Of a stretch of 64,000 bases of DNA, positions 17,358 through 26,700 are shown in pieces. Under the pieces are notes generated by a model. The model saw only the letters and a program-made list of their open reading frames with translations. It ran no database searches and was not told the DNA's origin. The translations under genes and the position numbers were made by a program. Location: NCBI RefSeq assembly GCF_014651895.1, contig NZ_BMXT01000002.1, positions 744,001 to 808,000 of the forward strand. Direction: 5' to 3'. This DNA comes from Rhodanobacter panaciterrae. GTDB taxonomy: Bacteria; Pseudomonadota; Gammaproteobacteria; Xanthomonadales; Rhodanobacteraceae. The stretch's first letter is position 1; each line of letters starts with the position of its first letter.

Positions 17358-18119
17358 TTGACCAAAGCCAAGAAGACTACGGAAAAGGAGTCCCTCGACT
17401 GGGGAGCCGTAAAGGTTATTTCCGGCAAACACAAGGGACGAATTGGGTATCTGGATGACGAGGAAGGTGGCGGGATCGTCTACTTCGGCGACTTCTTCTA
17501 TGCACCCAGATACCGCGTTATCCCCATGCGTTACCTTGCTCCGATTACTACTGACGATCTAATGAAGCGTCGTGAGGAGCTCTTCAGATTGATCGGCATG
17601 CCAGACGCTCGCAAACCGTATGGGCAACTTGAAGATGCTGAGGAACATATAGAGCATTTGACAGAGTACGCATACGTCCAAGCTCAACTCATGGATAGGA
17701 TGTTTGTAGCAAGATTGACTGCTAGCGAAGGCAGGAGAGTTTTCATTTCTCACTCGTCGAAAGACAAGCAACTTGCCACATGGTTATCCGTTGACTTGGC
17801 CAATCGTGGCCATGATCCTTGGTTGGATACATGGAAGATCCGAGCTGGTGAATCTATTCCGGCAAAGATTGGGGACGGGATCAAAAATTGTGATTTTATG
17901 ATTGTTGTGCTGTCCAAAGACTCGGTCGCATCGAACTGGGTTGAGCGGGAATGGCAAGCAAAGTACTGGAACGAAGTTTCTAACGGCGTAGTACAAGTCA
18001 TCCCGGTTTTAATAAATGATTGCGATATCCCACTTCTTCTTCAAACAAAGAAATATGCAGACTTCAGGCGCAGCTACAATGACGGTCTTGAAGATGTTCT
18101 CGTTGCCATGGCCGGCTAG
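17358..18119 (+). CDS. KOW-like plus TIR domain protein (putative defence effector)
   Basis: A 253-residue protein with a TTG start supported by GGAG 8 bases upstream. Residues about 14-60 resemble a KOW/SH3-like beta barrel (VKVISGKHKGRIGYLDDEE); 62-125 is helical; 126-250 is a TIR domain: FISHSSKD at 129-136, DPWLDTWKI, then SNWVEREW with a WxxxE motif (Trp194, Glu198), the position of the NAD-cleaving glutamate in catalytic TIRs. GC is far below the flanks (26 of 60 bases in 17641-17700). An attC site begins 13 bases after the stop, so the gene is an integron cassette. NADase activity and phage defence are inferences from the family. Confidence 0.88.
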   Translation: MTKAKKTTEKESLDWGAVKVISGKHKGRIGYLDDEEGGGIVYFGDFFYAPRYRVIPMRYLAPITTDDLMKRREELFRLIGMPDARKPYGQLEDAEEHIEHLTEYAYVQAQLMDRMFVARLTASEGRRVFISHSSKDKQLATWLSVDLANRGHDPWLDTWKIRAGESIPAKIGDGIKNCDFMIVVLSKDSVASNWVEREWQAKYWNEVSNGVVQVIPVLINDCDIPLLLQTKKYADFRRSYNDGLEDVLVAMAG

Positions 18120-18131
18120 TGCGTGCTGGGC

Positions 18132-18188
18132 GCCTAAAAATTTGTTCAAGGCGGACGGTTTCGGCGCCGCTTAACTCCAGCGTTAGAG
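18132..18188 (+). other. Integron attC recombination site
   Basis: Left arm CCTAAAAATTTGTTCAAG (18134-18150) and right arm CGCTTAACTCCAGCGTTAG (18169-18187 region) match the arms of the aadA-type attC recalled from memory with few differences, including spacing of simple sites. The inner part GCGGACGGTTTCGGCGCCGC can fold into a hairpin. The core GTTAGAG is at 18182-18188; crossover would be after G18182. The left core is degenerate (CCTAAAA rather than CCTAACA). Confidence 0.85.
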
Positions 18189-18193
18189 CGCTC

Positions 18194-18331
18194 GTGATCG
18201 ATGATCCAGACGGAAACCGGTTGTGGATCGGTGGTGTCTTGCTTGCGGCAGCCTTGGTGCTTGAGGTGTCTTTCTGGCGGCGGGTTCTTCGCAGGCATCC
18301 TTCCTCTGCACGGCTATCCGGGCCAGGCTGA
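18194..18331 (+). CDS. Possible 45-residue membrane peptide after the attC core
   Basis: A GTG 5 bases after the attC core opens a frame beginning VIDDPDGNRLWIGGVLLAAA, with one hydrophobic segment and a basic tail (FWRRVLRRHP). Start position right after the core is what a second cassette gene would show. No second attC was seen before 18455 and no ribosome-binding site is clear, so this is weak. The rest of 18332-18454 shows nothing recognisable. Confidence 0.25.
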   Translation: MIDDPDGNRLWIGGVLLAAALVLEVSFWRRVLRRHPSSARLSGPG

Positions 18332-18454
18332 ATTCCCGAGCTGCTGGCACCCAAGCCTGTCCGATTATGGCGCCATTCGACCAGTTCGACTCCACCTGAG
18401 CTAAACAGACAATCTGCTTCAATGGCCTCTGTATCTGCGATTACGGGAGCCACA

Positions 18455-18667
18455 ATGAGCCATCCCTTCAAAGTCGGCGATCACGTGCGCTGGAATTCCG
18501 AAGCCGGTCATGTGAGCGGAACGATCATCAAGGTGCACACGCGCGACACCGATTACAAGGGCCACACGCATCGTTGCAGCGACGCCGATCCGCAGTACGA
18601 GATCAAGAGCGACAAGACCAATCACGTCGCCATGCACAAAGGCGCGGCGCTGCACAAGATCGATTGA
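18455..18667 (+). CDS. HVA1-family (DUF2945-type) small protein
   Basis: A 70-residue protein: KVGDHVRWNSEAGHVSGTI at the start and a charged C-terminal half with YEIKSDKTNHVAMHKG are the hallmarks of the hypervirulence-associated protein (HVA1) TUDOR-like family. ATG 18455 is preceded by GGGAG. Role unknown. The DUF488 gene starts 4 bases after its stop, so the two are probably co-expressed. Confidence 0.85.
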   Translation: MSHPFKVGDHVRWNSEAGHVSGTIIKVHTRDTDYKGHTHRCSDADPQYEIKSDKTNHVAMHKGAALHKID

Positions 18668-18670
18668 GCG

Positions 18671-19231
18671 ATGCCATCCGCAAACACTGCCGCCGACGTG
18701 CAGACAATCTGGACGATCGGCCACTCGACCCGCACGCTGGAGGCGCTCCTCGGCCTGCTGGCCGCGTATCGGATCGAGGCAATCGCCGACGTGCGCAGCT
18801 TTCCCGGTTCGCGCCGCTATCCCTATTTCGCTCGCGATGCGCTGGCCGAAACCTTGCCGGCACATGGCATCGCCTACCAGTGGCTGCCGAAGCTCGGCGG
18901 TCGGCGCAAGGTGCAGCCCGGCTCACTCAACAACGCGTGGCGCAATGCCTCGTTCCAGGCGTATGCCGATCATCTTTCCAGTAGCGAATTTACCGAAGGG
19001 CTGCACGAGCTGCTGACACTGGCGGCAGACAAGCGCACCGCGCTGATGTGCGCTGAAGCCGTGTGGTGGCGCTGCCATCGTTCGCTGATTGCCGACGTGC
19101 TGAAGCTGCGCGGGATCGAGGTGATCCATATCATCGACGCCACGCACAACACGCTGCATCCATACACATCACAAGCGCACATCGTGGACGGTCAACTGAG
19201 TTACGCGTTGCCGCAGGGCGACTTGCTGTAG
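18671..19231 (+). CDS. DUF488 family protein
   Basis: A 186-residue cytoplasmic protein with the DUF488 signatures: TIGHSTRTLEALLGLL near the start, DVRSFPGSRRYPYF, and CAEAVWWRCHRSLIADVL with two conserved cysteines and a His. The family is widespread and its activity is not established. Coupled to the HVA1-like gene upstream. Confidence 0.9.
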   Translation: MPSANTAADVQTIWTIGHSTRTLEALLGLLAAYRIEAIADVRSFPGSRRYPYFARDALAETLPAHGIAYQWLPKLGGRRKVQPGSLNNAWRNASFQAYADHLSSSEFTEGLHELLTLAADKRTALMCAEAVWWRCHRSLIADVLKLRGIEVIHIIDATHNTLHPYTSQAHIVDGQLSYALPQGDLL

Positions 19232-19254
19232 GCGTGTCTACGCACAAGCTCTTG

Positions 19255-19530
19255 ATCCGGTTTTTCCAAAAGTGCGCGCAGGAGCGCGCTGCTCTACCGG
19301 GGCCTCTGTGCGGCGGTGAGGTGGGGACGACAGGCCCGCAGGGGGCGGCACGATGCCAATCCCTTTTCGCCAGCACAGGGATGTGCTGTCGAAAAGCCCG
19401 GCCCCGCCTCAAGAACTTGCCGCCATGGATGGGCGGCAAGCGCCAAGCGGGGTGGTCTTTCTCTTTGGTTACTTTCTCTTTGACCACGCAAAGAGAAAGT
19501 AACTCGGGCTCCGCAGGAGCACGAAAGCTC
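19255..19530. repeat. Interspersed repeat block with long hairpin
   Basis: The stretch 19232-19670 holds no gene. It contains several inverted repeats, the clearest being GTTACTTTCTCTTTG at 19468-19482 paired with its exact complement at 19489-19503 around ACCACG, followed by AGGAGC/GCTCCT near 19516-19535. I recall very similar GGTTACTTT(T)CTTT hairpins scattered in Xanthomonadaceae genomes. Only one copy is in this window. Confidence 0.6.
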
Positions 19531-19584
19531 CTCTGCTCGTCAATTGCGGAAGGTATGGATGACCAGCTTCGCAGTTGCAATGCG

Positions 19585-19608
19585 ATTCCGGCCTTCGCCG
19601 GAATGACG
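19585..19608. repeat. ATTCC-type REP hairpin
   Basis: ATTCCGGC CTTC GCCGGAAT followed by GACG. A second unit with the same design (8-base arms, 4-base loop) lies at 55159-55178. Confidence 0.6.
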
Positions 19609-19670
19609 ACGCGGTGTGTTTCCAGGCTTTCGGAAATCACTCCCGCAAAAGCCAGAGCGCAGTGCGCGCC

Positions 19671-20576
19671 CTACTCCTTCTTGATCGCATGTCCCCCGAA
19701 CTCGTTGCGCATCGACGACAGCAACTTGTCGGCGAACGAATCGTCGTCGCGCGAGCGGAAGCGCTCCATCAGCGACAAGGTGATCACCGGCGCGGACACG
19801 TTGAGTTCGAGCGCGGCGTCGACGGTCCAGCGGCCTTCGCCGGAGTCGACCACGTACGGCGCGATGCCGTCCATGTTCGGGTTCTTGCTGAGTGCGTCGG
19901 TGGTGAGGTCGAGCAGCCAGGAGCGCACCACGCTGCCGTAGCGCCAGATCTCGCCGATCTGGTGCAGGTCGAGGCCGAAATCCACTTTGTGCTTGAGGAT
20001 CGAGAAGCCCTCGGCATAGGCCTGCATCATGCCGTACTCGATGCCGTTGTGGATCATCTTGGTGTAGTGGCCGGAACCGGCCGGACCGACACGGCCCCAA
20101 CCCTGGTCCTTGCCCGGCGCCAGCGTCGCGAAGATCGGCCGCAATGCCTCGACGGCTTGCTCGTCGCCGCCGATCATCATGCTGTAACCCTCCTTCAGGC
20201 CCCACACGCCGCCGCTGGTACCGCAGTCGATGTAGTTGATGCCCTTGCCCGCACAAGCCGCCGCGTGACCCAGCGAATCCTTGTAGTTGGAGTTGCCGCC
20301 GTCGACCATGGTGTCGCCCTTGTCGAGCAACGCCAGCAATCCGCTGACGGTGTCATCGGTGATCTTGCCTGACGGCACCATCAGCCACAGCACGCGTGGC
20401 GTGGGCAGCGCCTTGACCAGCGCCTGCAGCGAATCGGCCGATGCTCCGCCCTGCGCCTCCAGCGCCTTGCGTGCGTCCGCACTCGGATCGAAGCCGGTGA
20501 CCTTCTGGCCACCTTGCAGCAGACGTTCCGCCATGTTGGCGCCCATCTTGCCGAGACCGATCATGCCAAGTTCCAT
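19671..20576 (-). CDS. gnd: 6-phosphogluconate dehydrogenase, decarboxylating, short form
   Basis: Oxidatively decarboxylates 6-phosphogluconate to ribulose 5-phosphate. At 301 residues it is the short (YqeC/GndA-like) form, often NAD+-preferring, not the 470-residue form. Rossmann motif GLGKMGANMAERL at residues 7-19, DGGNSNYKDS near 92-101, GTSGGVWG near 118-125 and the catalytic-Lys region HYTKMIHNGIEYGMMQAYAEG around 170-190. It competes with edd for the same substrate and sits 15 kb from zwf-pgl-edd-eda, transcribed alone. Confidence 0.94.
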   Translation of the reverse strand: MELGMIGLGKMGANMAERLLQGGQKVTGFDPSADARKALEAQGGASADSLQALVKALPTPRVLWLMVPSGKITDDTVSGLLALLDKGDTMVDGGNSNYKDSLGHAAACAGKGINYIDCGTSGGVWGLKEGYSMMIGGDEQAVEALRPIFATLAPGKDQGWGRVGPAGSGHYTKMIHNGIEYGMMQAYAEGFSILKHKVDFGLDLHQIGEIWRYGSVVRSWLLDLTTDALSKNPNMDGIAPYVVDSGEGRWTVDAALELNVSAPVITLSLMERFRSRDDDSFADKLLSSMRNEFGGHAIKKE

Positions 20577-20676
20577 AACGTGTCCTTAGGTTGGGGTGAC
20601 GAGATCACAACTTGTCCATCTTACGCAGGCCGCCGATAAATCGGCGTGAGCGCAAGCGCCGGCATGGGCATGCCGG

Positions 20677-22200
20677 TCAGCGGCGTGCCAGCCAGCGCTG
20701 CAACCTTGCGCGCAGCCGCTGAGTCACGCGGGTACGCACATAAGCCTTGGCAGCTTCGCGGATCGCCTCGGCCTGGGTGGGATAGGCGTGGATGACTTTC
20801 GCCAGTGTGCGCAGGCCGATGCCGGCGACCATGGCCAGGGTGATCTCGTTGATCATCTCGCCGGCATGGCGGGCCACGATGGTGGCGCCGAGGATGGTGT
20901 CGGTGCCGTCGCGGATATGGATCTTCACGAAGCCGATCTCCTCGCTGTCGGTCACCGCGCGATCGACCTGGTGCATCGGCACGGTAAACGTCTTGATCGG
21001 GATGCCTTGGCGGTTGGCCTCGCGCACGTACATGCCGACATGCGAGATTTCCGGGTCGGTATAGGTACACCACGGGATGACCAGCTTGCTGAGGCGCTTG
21101 CGACCGCGCATCAAGGCGTTGTGCACCACGATGCGCGCCGAAGCGGCCGCGGTGTCGGTGTACTGCTCTTCCAGACAGACATCGCCGGCGGCATAGATGC
21201 GCGGGTTGCTGGTGCACAGAAAATCGTCGACCTTGATGCCATTGACGGCATCGTAGTCGACGCCCGCCACTTCCAGATCCAGTCCCTGCACGTTCGGCAC
21301 GCGACCGACACCGGTGAGGATCGCGTCGACTTCGATGGTGCTGCGGTAATCCGCACTGATCAGATCGACCAGTTTGCGGCCGTTTTCCACACGCACGGCG
21401 GTGACCTCTGTATTGAGCCGCACCTCGAGGCCGTCGCGTGCGAACGCATCGGAAAGAATCTGCGCGGCGTCGCGTTCCTCCCGCTCGAGGAACAGCGGCT
21501 TGTCCTGCACGATGGTGACGTTCGCACCGAGATGACGAAACGCCTGGGCCAGTTCGCAGCCGACCGGACCGCCGCCGATCACCAGCAGGCGCGGCGGCAG
21601 TTCGGTGAGATTGAAGACGTTGGCATTGGTCAGGAAGCCGGCTTCGCGCAGCCCCGGGATGCTCGGTACGTGCGGGCGCGTGCCGGTGGCGATCATCGCC
21701 TTGGCGAAACACAGCTTCTGCTCGTTCACCATCAGCGTGTCCGGCCCGGCAAAGCGCACGTTGCCGAAGAACATGTCGACGCCGAGCGCGGCCAGCCGGC
21801 GTACCGACGAGCGGCCGCTGAGGTGGCTGCGGATGCGTCGCACGCGCTCCATCACCGCCGCGAAGTCGACTTCGATATGGTCGGGAACCTTTGCGCCGTA
21901 GCGGGCCGCATCGCGCATCTCGGCATACAGCCGCGCGGTGCGGATCAGCGCCTTGGAAGGCACGCAACCGGTGTTGAGGCAGGTGCCGCCGATCAGGTGG
22001 CGCTCGATCATCGCCACCTTGACGCCCATCGCGATGGCCAGTTCCGCGGCAGCGATGCCAGCGGAGCCGGCGCCGACGATGATCAGCGCGTAGCGATCCG
22101 CCGGCTCCGGATTGACCCATGCCTGCGGATGCACGTCGGCGAGCCGCTTGTCTTCGTAGGTATCCTTCGGCGTGGTGACGGTGGCATCGAACGGTGACAT
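20677..22200 (-). CDS. FAD-dependent pyridine nucleotide-disulfide oxidoreductase (MerA-like)
   Basis: A 507-residue flavoprotein. FAD motif GAGSAG at residues 43-48, redox-active disulfide CLNTGC (Cys74, Cys79), NAD(P) motif GGGPVGCELAQAF, second FAD motif IYAAGDVC and the C-terminal His-Glu signature HAYPTQAEAI. Databases often name such proteins mercuric reductase, but there is no HMA domain and the C-terminus ends LARR without the vicinal cysteines that bind mercury, so another disulfide or quinone substrate is likelier. The ATG overlaps the stop of the glycoamylase-like gene by one base: translational coupling. Confidence 0.85.
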   Translation of the reverse strand: MSPFDATVTTPKDTYEDKRLADVHPQAWVNPEPADRYALIIVGAGSAGIAAAELAIAMGVKVAMIERHLIGGTCLNTGCVPSKALIRTARLYAEMRDAARYGAKVPDHIEVDFAAVMERVRRIRSHLSGRSSVRRLAALGVDMFFGNVRFAGPDTLMVNEQKLCFAKAMIATGTRPHVPSIPGLREAGFLTNANVFNLTELPPRLLVIGGGPVGCELAQAFRHLGANVTIVQDKPLFLEREERDAAQILSDAFARDGLEVRLNTEVTAVRVENGRKLVDLISADYRSTIEVDAILTGVGRVPNVQGLDLEVAGVDYDAVNGIKVDDFLCTSNPRIYAAGDVCLEEQYTDTAAASARIVVHNALMRGRKRLSKLVIPWCTYTDPEISHVGMYVREANRQGIPIKTFTVPMHQVDRAVTDSEEIGFVKIHIRDGTDTILGATIVARHAGEMINEITLAMVAGIGLRTLAKVIHAYPTQAEAIREAAKAYVRTRVTQRLRARLQRWLARR

Positions 22201-23531
22201 CAGCGCGTTCCCTCCGCATGGCCTTGGCGCAACCAGCCGCCCTCGAATCCGGCGCGCTGCAGGCCGTCGCTGAGGTAGCGGCAGCCGCGCGTCAATTGCC
22301 AGATGGACTCGCTGCGATGGTTCTCGATCATCATCAACACGATGCCCTGGTCGAGCCCGTAATGACCCGCCGACACCCACGGCTGCCCGTCGCTGGCACC
22401 CACGCCGGGGTTGAAGCCGCTGCACAGCCGATCGTCGGTCAGGATCTGCGGATAGCGCATCAGCAGGTTGCGCATCGCTTCAAGCACCGGTGCCGGTGCG
22501 AAGGGCAGCGAGGCCAGCACGGCCGGTGGCGACAGCGTGCCGTCGTCCGGACCGTACGGCACGCCACGTGCCGCGTAGCCGAACAGACGCCGCTCCTCGT
22601 TGAACACGTCGAGCTGCTCGTCGTTGGGACCATCGCCGGCGGAAAGCCCCCAGCCGTTTTCGTCGTAGCCCGCGAATTCATGCGGATTGAGCTGGGTATA
22701 GCGGCGCTGGATGGCAACGGCGCTGCGGCTGTTCTCGAAATAATCGAAGCCCTTCTCGCGCATGAAGCTGTCGCGGATGCCGCGCAGGTCGATCCATGCA
22801 TGCGAGAACTGATGAACGAACAGCGGGCCGGCATACAGGTAATCGTGGTCGTACAGATTTTCCCACTGATAGGTGGCAGTCCACGCGGTGTAGCAATCGC
22901 CCGTGATCGGGTGGGTCGGCGAGCCCAGCGCCAGCACGTAGAGCACGATCGCCTCGCTATAGCCTTCCCAGCCGTAATGCAGGAAGCCGCTCTCGGGCTT
23001 CCAGCCCTGCTTGATGGTGCCGCCGTCACCTTGCGCCCAGCACCAGTCGATGCGCCGATACAGGAAGTCGGCCAGCTCGCGCAGCTCGGCCTCATCGGGC
23101 GTGTCGGCGGTGAAATACAGGCTGGCGGTGAGCACGCCGGCAATCAGCAGCGCGGTGTCGATCATCGACAGCTCGGACATCCACACCCGTGCACCGGTAT
23201 GGATGTCGAGGAAGTGGTAGTAGAAGCCCTTGTAGCCGGTCGCCGTGGGGCTACCGCTCTGGTCGCTGTCGCGGAAGAAACGCAGTGCCGCCAGGCTGCG
23301 CTGGACGGCCTCGGCACGCTCCATCCAGCCACGCTCCACCGCCACTGGATAAGACGACAGCGCAAAGCCGACCACCGCGATGCTGACCGGCGAATTGTCG
23401 CGCGAGGTATCGGCCACCAGGCCATTGCGCGGATTCATGTTCTGCACAAAGTAATCGAAGGCGGCGCGCTGCAGCCGATCGAGCAGGGCCTCGTCCGTGA
23501 GCGCGCTAAGCTGGGCGATCTGGGACTCCAT
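22200..23531 (-). CDS. Glycoamylase-like hydrolase (COG5368; GH144/GH162/GH189-related)
   Basis: A 443-residue (alpha/alpha)6-barrel protein: YFVQNMNPRNGLVADTS near residue 28, GYKGFYYHFLD, ELSMIDTALLIAGVL, and WGLSAGDGPND. This domain occurs in endo-beta-1,2-glucanases and in the middle of cyclic beta-1,2-glucan synthases. No signal peptide is visible, so it may act in the cytoplasm. It is divergent from the GH94 gene (gap 205 bases) and coupled to the flavoprotein. Specificity for beta-1,2-glucan is inferred from the pairing with GH94. Confidence 0.8.
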   Translation of the reverse strand: MESQIAQLSALTDEALLDRLQRAAFDYFVQNMNPRNGLVADTSRDNSPVSIAVVGFALSSYPVAVERGWMERAEAVQRSLAALRFFRDSDQSGSPTATGYKGFYYHFLDIHTGARVWMSELSMIDTALLIAGVLTASLYFTADTPDEAELRELADFLYRRIDWCWAQGDGGTIKQGWKPESGFLHYGWEGYSEAIVLYVLALGSPTHPITGDCYTAWTATYQWENLYDHDYLYAGPLFVHQFSHAWIDLRGIRDSFMREKGFDYFENSRSAVAIQRRYTQLNPHEFAGYDENGWGLSAGDGPNDEQLDVFNEERRLFGYAARGVPYGPDDGTLSPPAVLASLPFAPAPVLEAMRNLLMRYPQILTDDRLCSGFNPGVGASDGQPWVSAGHYGLDQGIVLMMIENHRSESIWQLTRGCRYLSDGLQRAGFEGGWLRQGHAEGTR

Positions 23532-23736
23532 GCCTGCTCAGTCTGCGGCAGTCAATGGCAGTTCGCCGCACAGCACGGCATGCCGATGGGCGGGATTGAT
23601 GCTGGCGCACGGCTTGCTTCGCTCATTCATCGCCTCATCCTACTCTGCCGCCGGGTGAAGCCCAGGTCGAAGCCTTGACGTGACGGATGCTGTTGCAGGC
23701 GCATGCTGCCGGTTTAACGCAACCGACGGGACGCCC

Positions 23737-26700
23737 ATGCCATCCGCCTCTTCCCGCACCATCAATGCACGCCAGCATGGCCTGCTCTCGAACGGTAGCT
23801 ACAGCGTGATGCTGGGCAGCAGCGGCTCCGGCTACAGCCAATGGCACGATCTTGCGATCACGCGCTGGCGCGAGGATCCGACCGGCAACGGCTGGGGCAG
23901 TTACCTGCTGCTGCGCGACGAGGATAGCGGCGCAGTGTGGTCCGCTTCGCTGCAGCCCTATGGTGACCGCACCCCGGATGACACGGTGATGTTCAACGCC
24001 GGTCGCGCCAGCTTCGGTCGTCGGCACCACAGCCTGCACAGCGTGCTGGATGTGGCGGTGGCCAGCGACGCCGACATCGAACTGCGCCGGCTCACCCTGA
24101 GCAATCACGGCGATCGCACGCGCACGGTCACGCTGACCTCGTATGCCGAGCTGGTGCTCGGTCCGATCGGTGCCGACAACGCGCATCCGGCGTTCTCCAA
24201 GATGTTCGTGCAGACCGAATGGGATGCCGCGCATGGCATGTTGCTGGCCACCCGGCGCCGGCGCGCCAGCGGCGAGGCGCAAGTGTGGGCGGCGCACGCG
24301 CTGCAGGTTGTGGGACAACCGGCTGATGTCGTGCCCGAATACGAAACCGACCGCGCACGCTTTCTCGGTCGCGGCAACGCGCTGCGTCAGGCGCAGGCGA
24401 TGCAGCCGGGTGCCGTCTTGTCGAACACCACCGGCTGCGTGCTCGACCCGGTCTTCAGCCTGCGTCGACGCATCACGCTCGGACCCAACAGCAGCGTGAC
24501 CCTGCTGCTGTGGACGCAACTGGCCGATTCGCGCGAAGGCGCGCTGGCGCTGAGCGCACAGCTGGACAGCCCGGACGCGGCCGAACGGCTGTTCGCCGGT
24601 GCGGCAGACCGCGCCGAAGCCGAACAGCAACGGCTCGGCATCGATGCCGCACAGCTGGCATGTTTTGCGCACTGGATGAGCGCGCTGCTGAACAGCGATC
24701 CGACCCAGCGCGCGGCAGCGGAAGTGCTGGTGCGCGGTCGTGGTGGCCCGCCCACGCTGTGGAGCGCCGGCATTTCCGGCGATCGCCCGATCGTGCTGTT
24801 CCTTCTCGGCGACAGCACCGCGCTGCCGCGCGTGCAGGAGCTGCTGCTGGCGCAGAACTTCTGGCGCGGCCAGCGGCTGGCTGTCGACGTGGTGCTGTTG
24901 AATACCGCCGACGGTGCCGACGGCGATGCACTGCACAGCGTGCTGGTGGCGCTGGCGAGTACGCAGAAGGCGCAGCTGAAATCCGACGATCAGTTACCCA
25001 AGGCCGAGCTGTTTGCGCTGCGCGACAACGCGATCAATGACGACTTGCGCAACGGCCTGCTGACCGTCGCGCGGGTGGTGCTGGACGATGCCGAGGCTGC
25101 GCCAGTTGTCGCAGAGCCAGCGAACACCATCGTCACACCGGCGGTCATCCGGGCGAGCACGCCCGCTTCCGCGGCGGCTGCGTCGATCACCGACCAGCTG
25201 GAATTCGCCAACGGCATCGGCGGATTCACCGAGGCCGGCCGCGCCTACGAAATCACCCTCGACGACGAACACGGCACGCCGGCGCCATGGGTGAACGTGA
25301 TCGCGAACCCCGCGTTCGGCTTCCTGGTCTCGGCCGAGGGCGGCGGCTACACGTGGTCGCTGAACAGCCAGCAGAATCCGCTGACACCGTGGCCGAACGA
25401 CCCGGTCAGCGACAGTCCGCATGAGGTGCTGTACCTGCGCGATGAGGACACTGGTGTGCTGTGGAGCGCCACTGCGCTGCCGATCCGCGTGGCCGGTGCG
25501 GCTTATAAGACCACGCACGGCAAGGGCTGGACGCGTTTCGACAACGAGGCCAACGGCATCGCGCTGGAGTTGCTCCAGTGCGTGCCGACCACCGATTCGA
25601 TCAAGCTGTCGCGGTTGCGCCTGTGCAACCGCTCGACGCGTGCGCGCCGATTGTCGATCACCAGCTACGTCGAATGGGCGCTGGGCGCGAACGGCACCAC
25701 GCCGGCGCCGTACGTGATCACCACGCGCGACGAAACCACCGGCGCGCTGTTCGCGCGCAATCCGTGGCGGCCCGATTTCGGCGATCGCGTGGCGTTCGTC
25801 GATCTGGCCGGAGCGCAGCATTCGATGAGTGGCGATCGGCGCGATTTCCTCGGTCCGCTCGGCAGCGTCACGCAACCCGCCGCGTTGCGTGACAACACGC
25901 CGCTGTCGGGCCGGCTCGGCGCCGCACTGGATCCCTGTGGTGCACTGCAGACGCACATCGAGTTGCCGCCGAACACGCAGATCGACATCGTCTTCATGCT
26001 CGGCGACGCGGCGAATGAAGCCGCGGCGCAAGCCCTGATCGAAAAATATCGCGCGGCCAATATCGACCACGTGCTCGCCGACATCGCCACGCAATGGAAC
26101 GACGTGCTCGACACCGTGCAGGTACGCACGCCGGATCGCGCAATGGACATCCTGCTCAACGACTGGCTGCAGTATCAGGTGCTGGGTTGTCGGCTGTGGG
26201 CGCGCACCGCGTACTACCAGGCCAGCGGCGCGTACGGTTTTCGCGATCAGCTGCAGGACGTGATGGCGCTATGCGTGAGCCGCCCTGATCTCGCCCGCGA
26301 ACACTTGCTGCGCGCGGCCGGCCGACAATTCGTGGAAGGCGACGTACAGCACTGGTGGCTGCCGCCGGGCGGTCAGGGCATCCGCACCCGGATCAGCGAC
26401 GACCGCAACTGGCTGGTCTACGTCGCCATGCACTATGTCGGCGCAACCGGCGACGTCGCGGTGCTGGACGAGGTGCTGCCCTTCCTTGCCGGCCAGCCGA
26501 TTCCGGAAGGTGCCACCGACGCGTTCTTCCAACCGTCCGTTTCGGATCAGCGCGTCTCCGTGTACGAACACTGCGCCCGTGCGCTGGATGCCAGCCTCAC
26601 CCGCGGCGCGCACGGTCTGCCGCTGATCGGCACCGGCGACTGGAACGACGGCATGAACGCGGTCGGCGAACTGGGTCGTGGCGAAAGCAGCTGGCTCGGC

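Noticed and set aside
2795..18188. Classic xanthomonad chromosomal integron beside ilvD
   Set aside because: edd is an IlvD relative, but the attC lies 13 kb away and no integrase is in between.
20677..22200. Mercury-resistance locus
   Set aside because: No mercury-binding cysteines, no MerR, MerT or MerP nearby.
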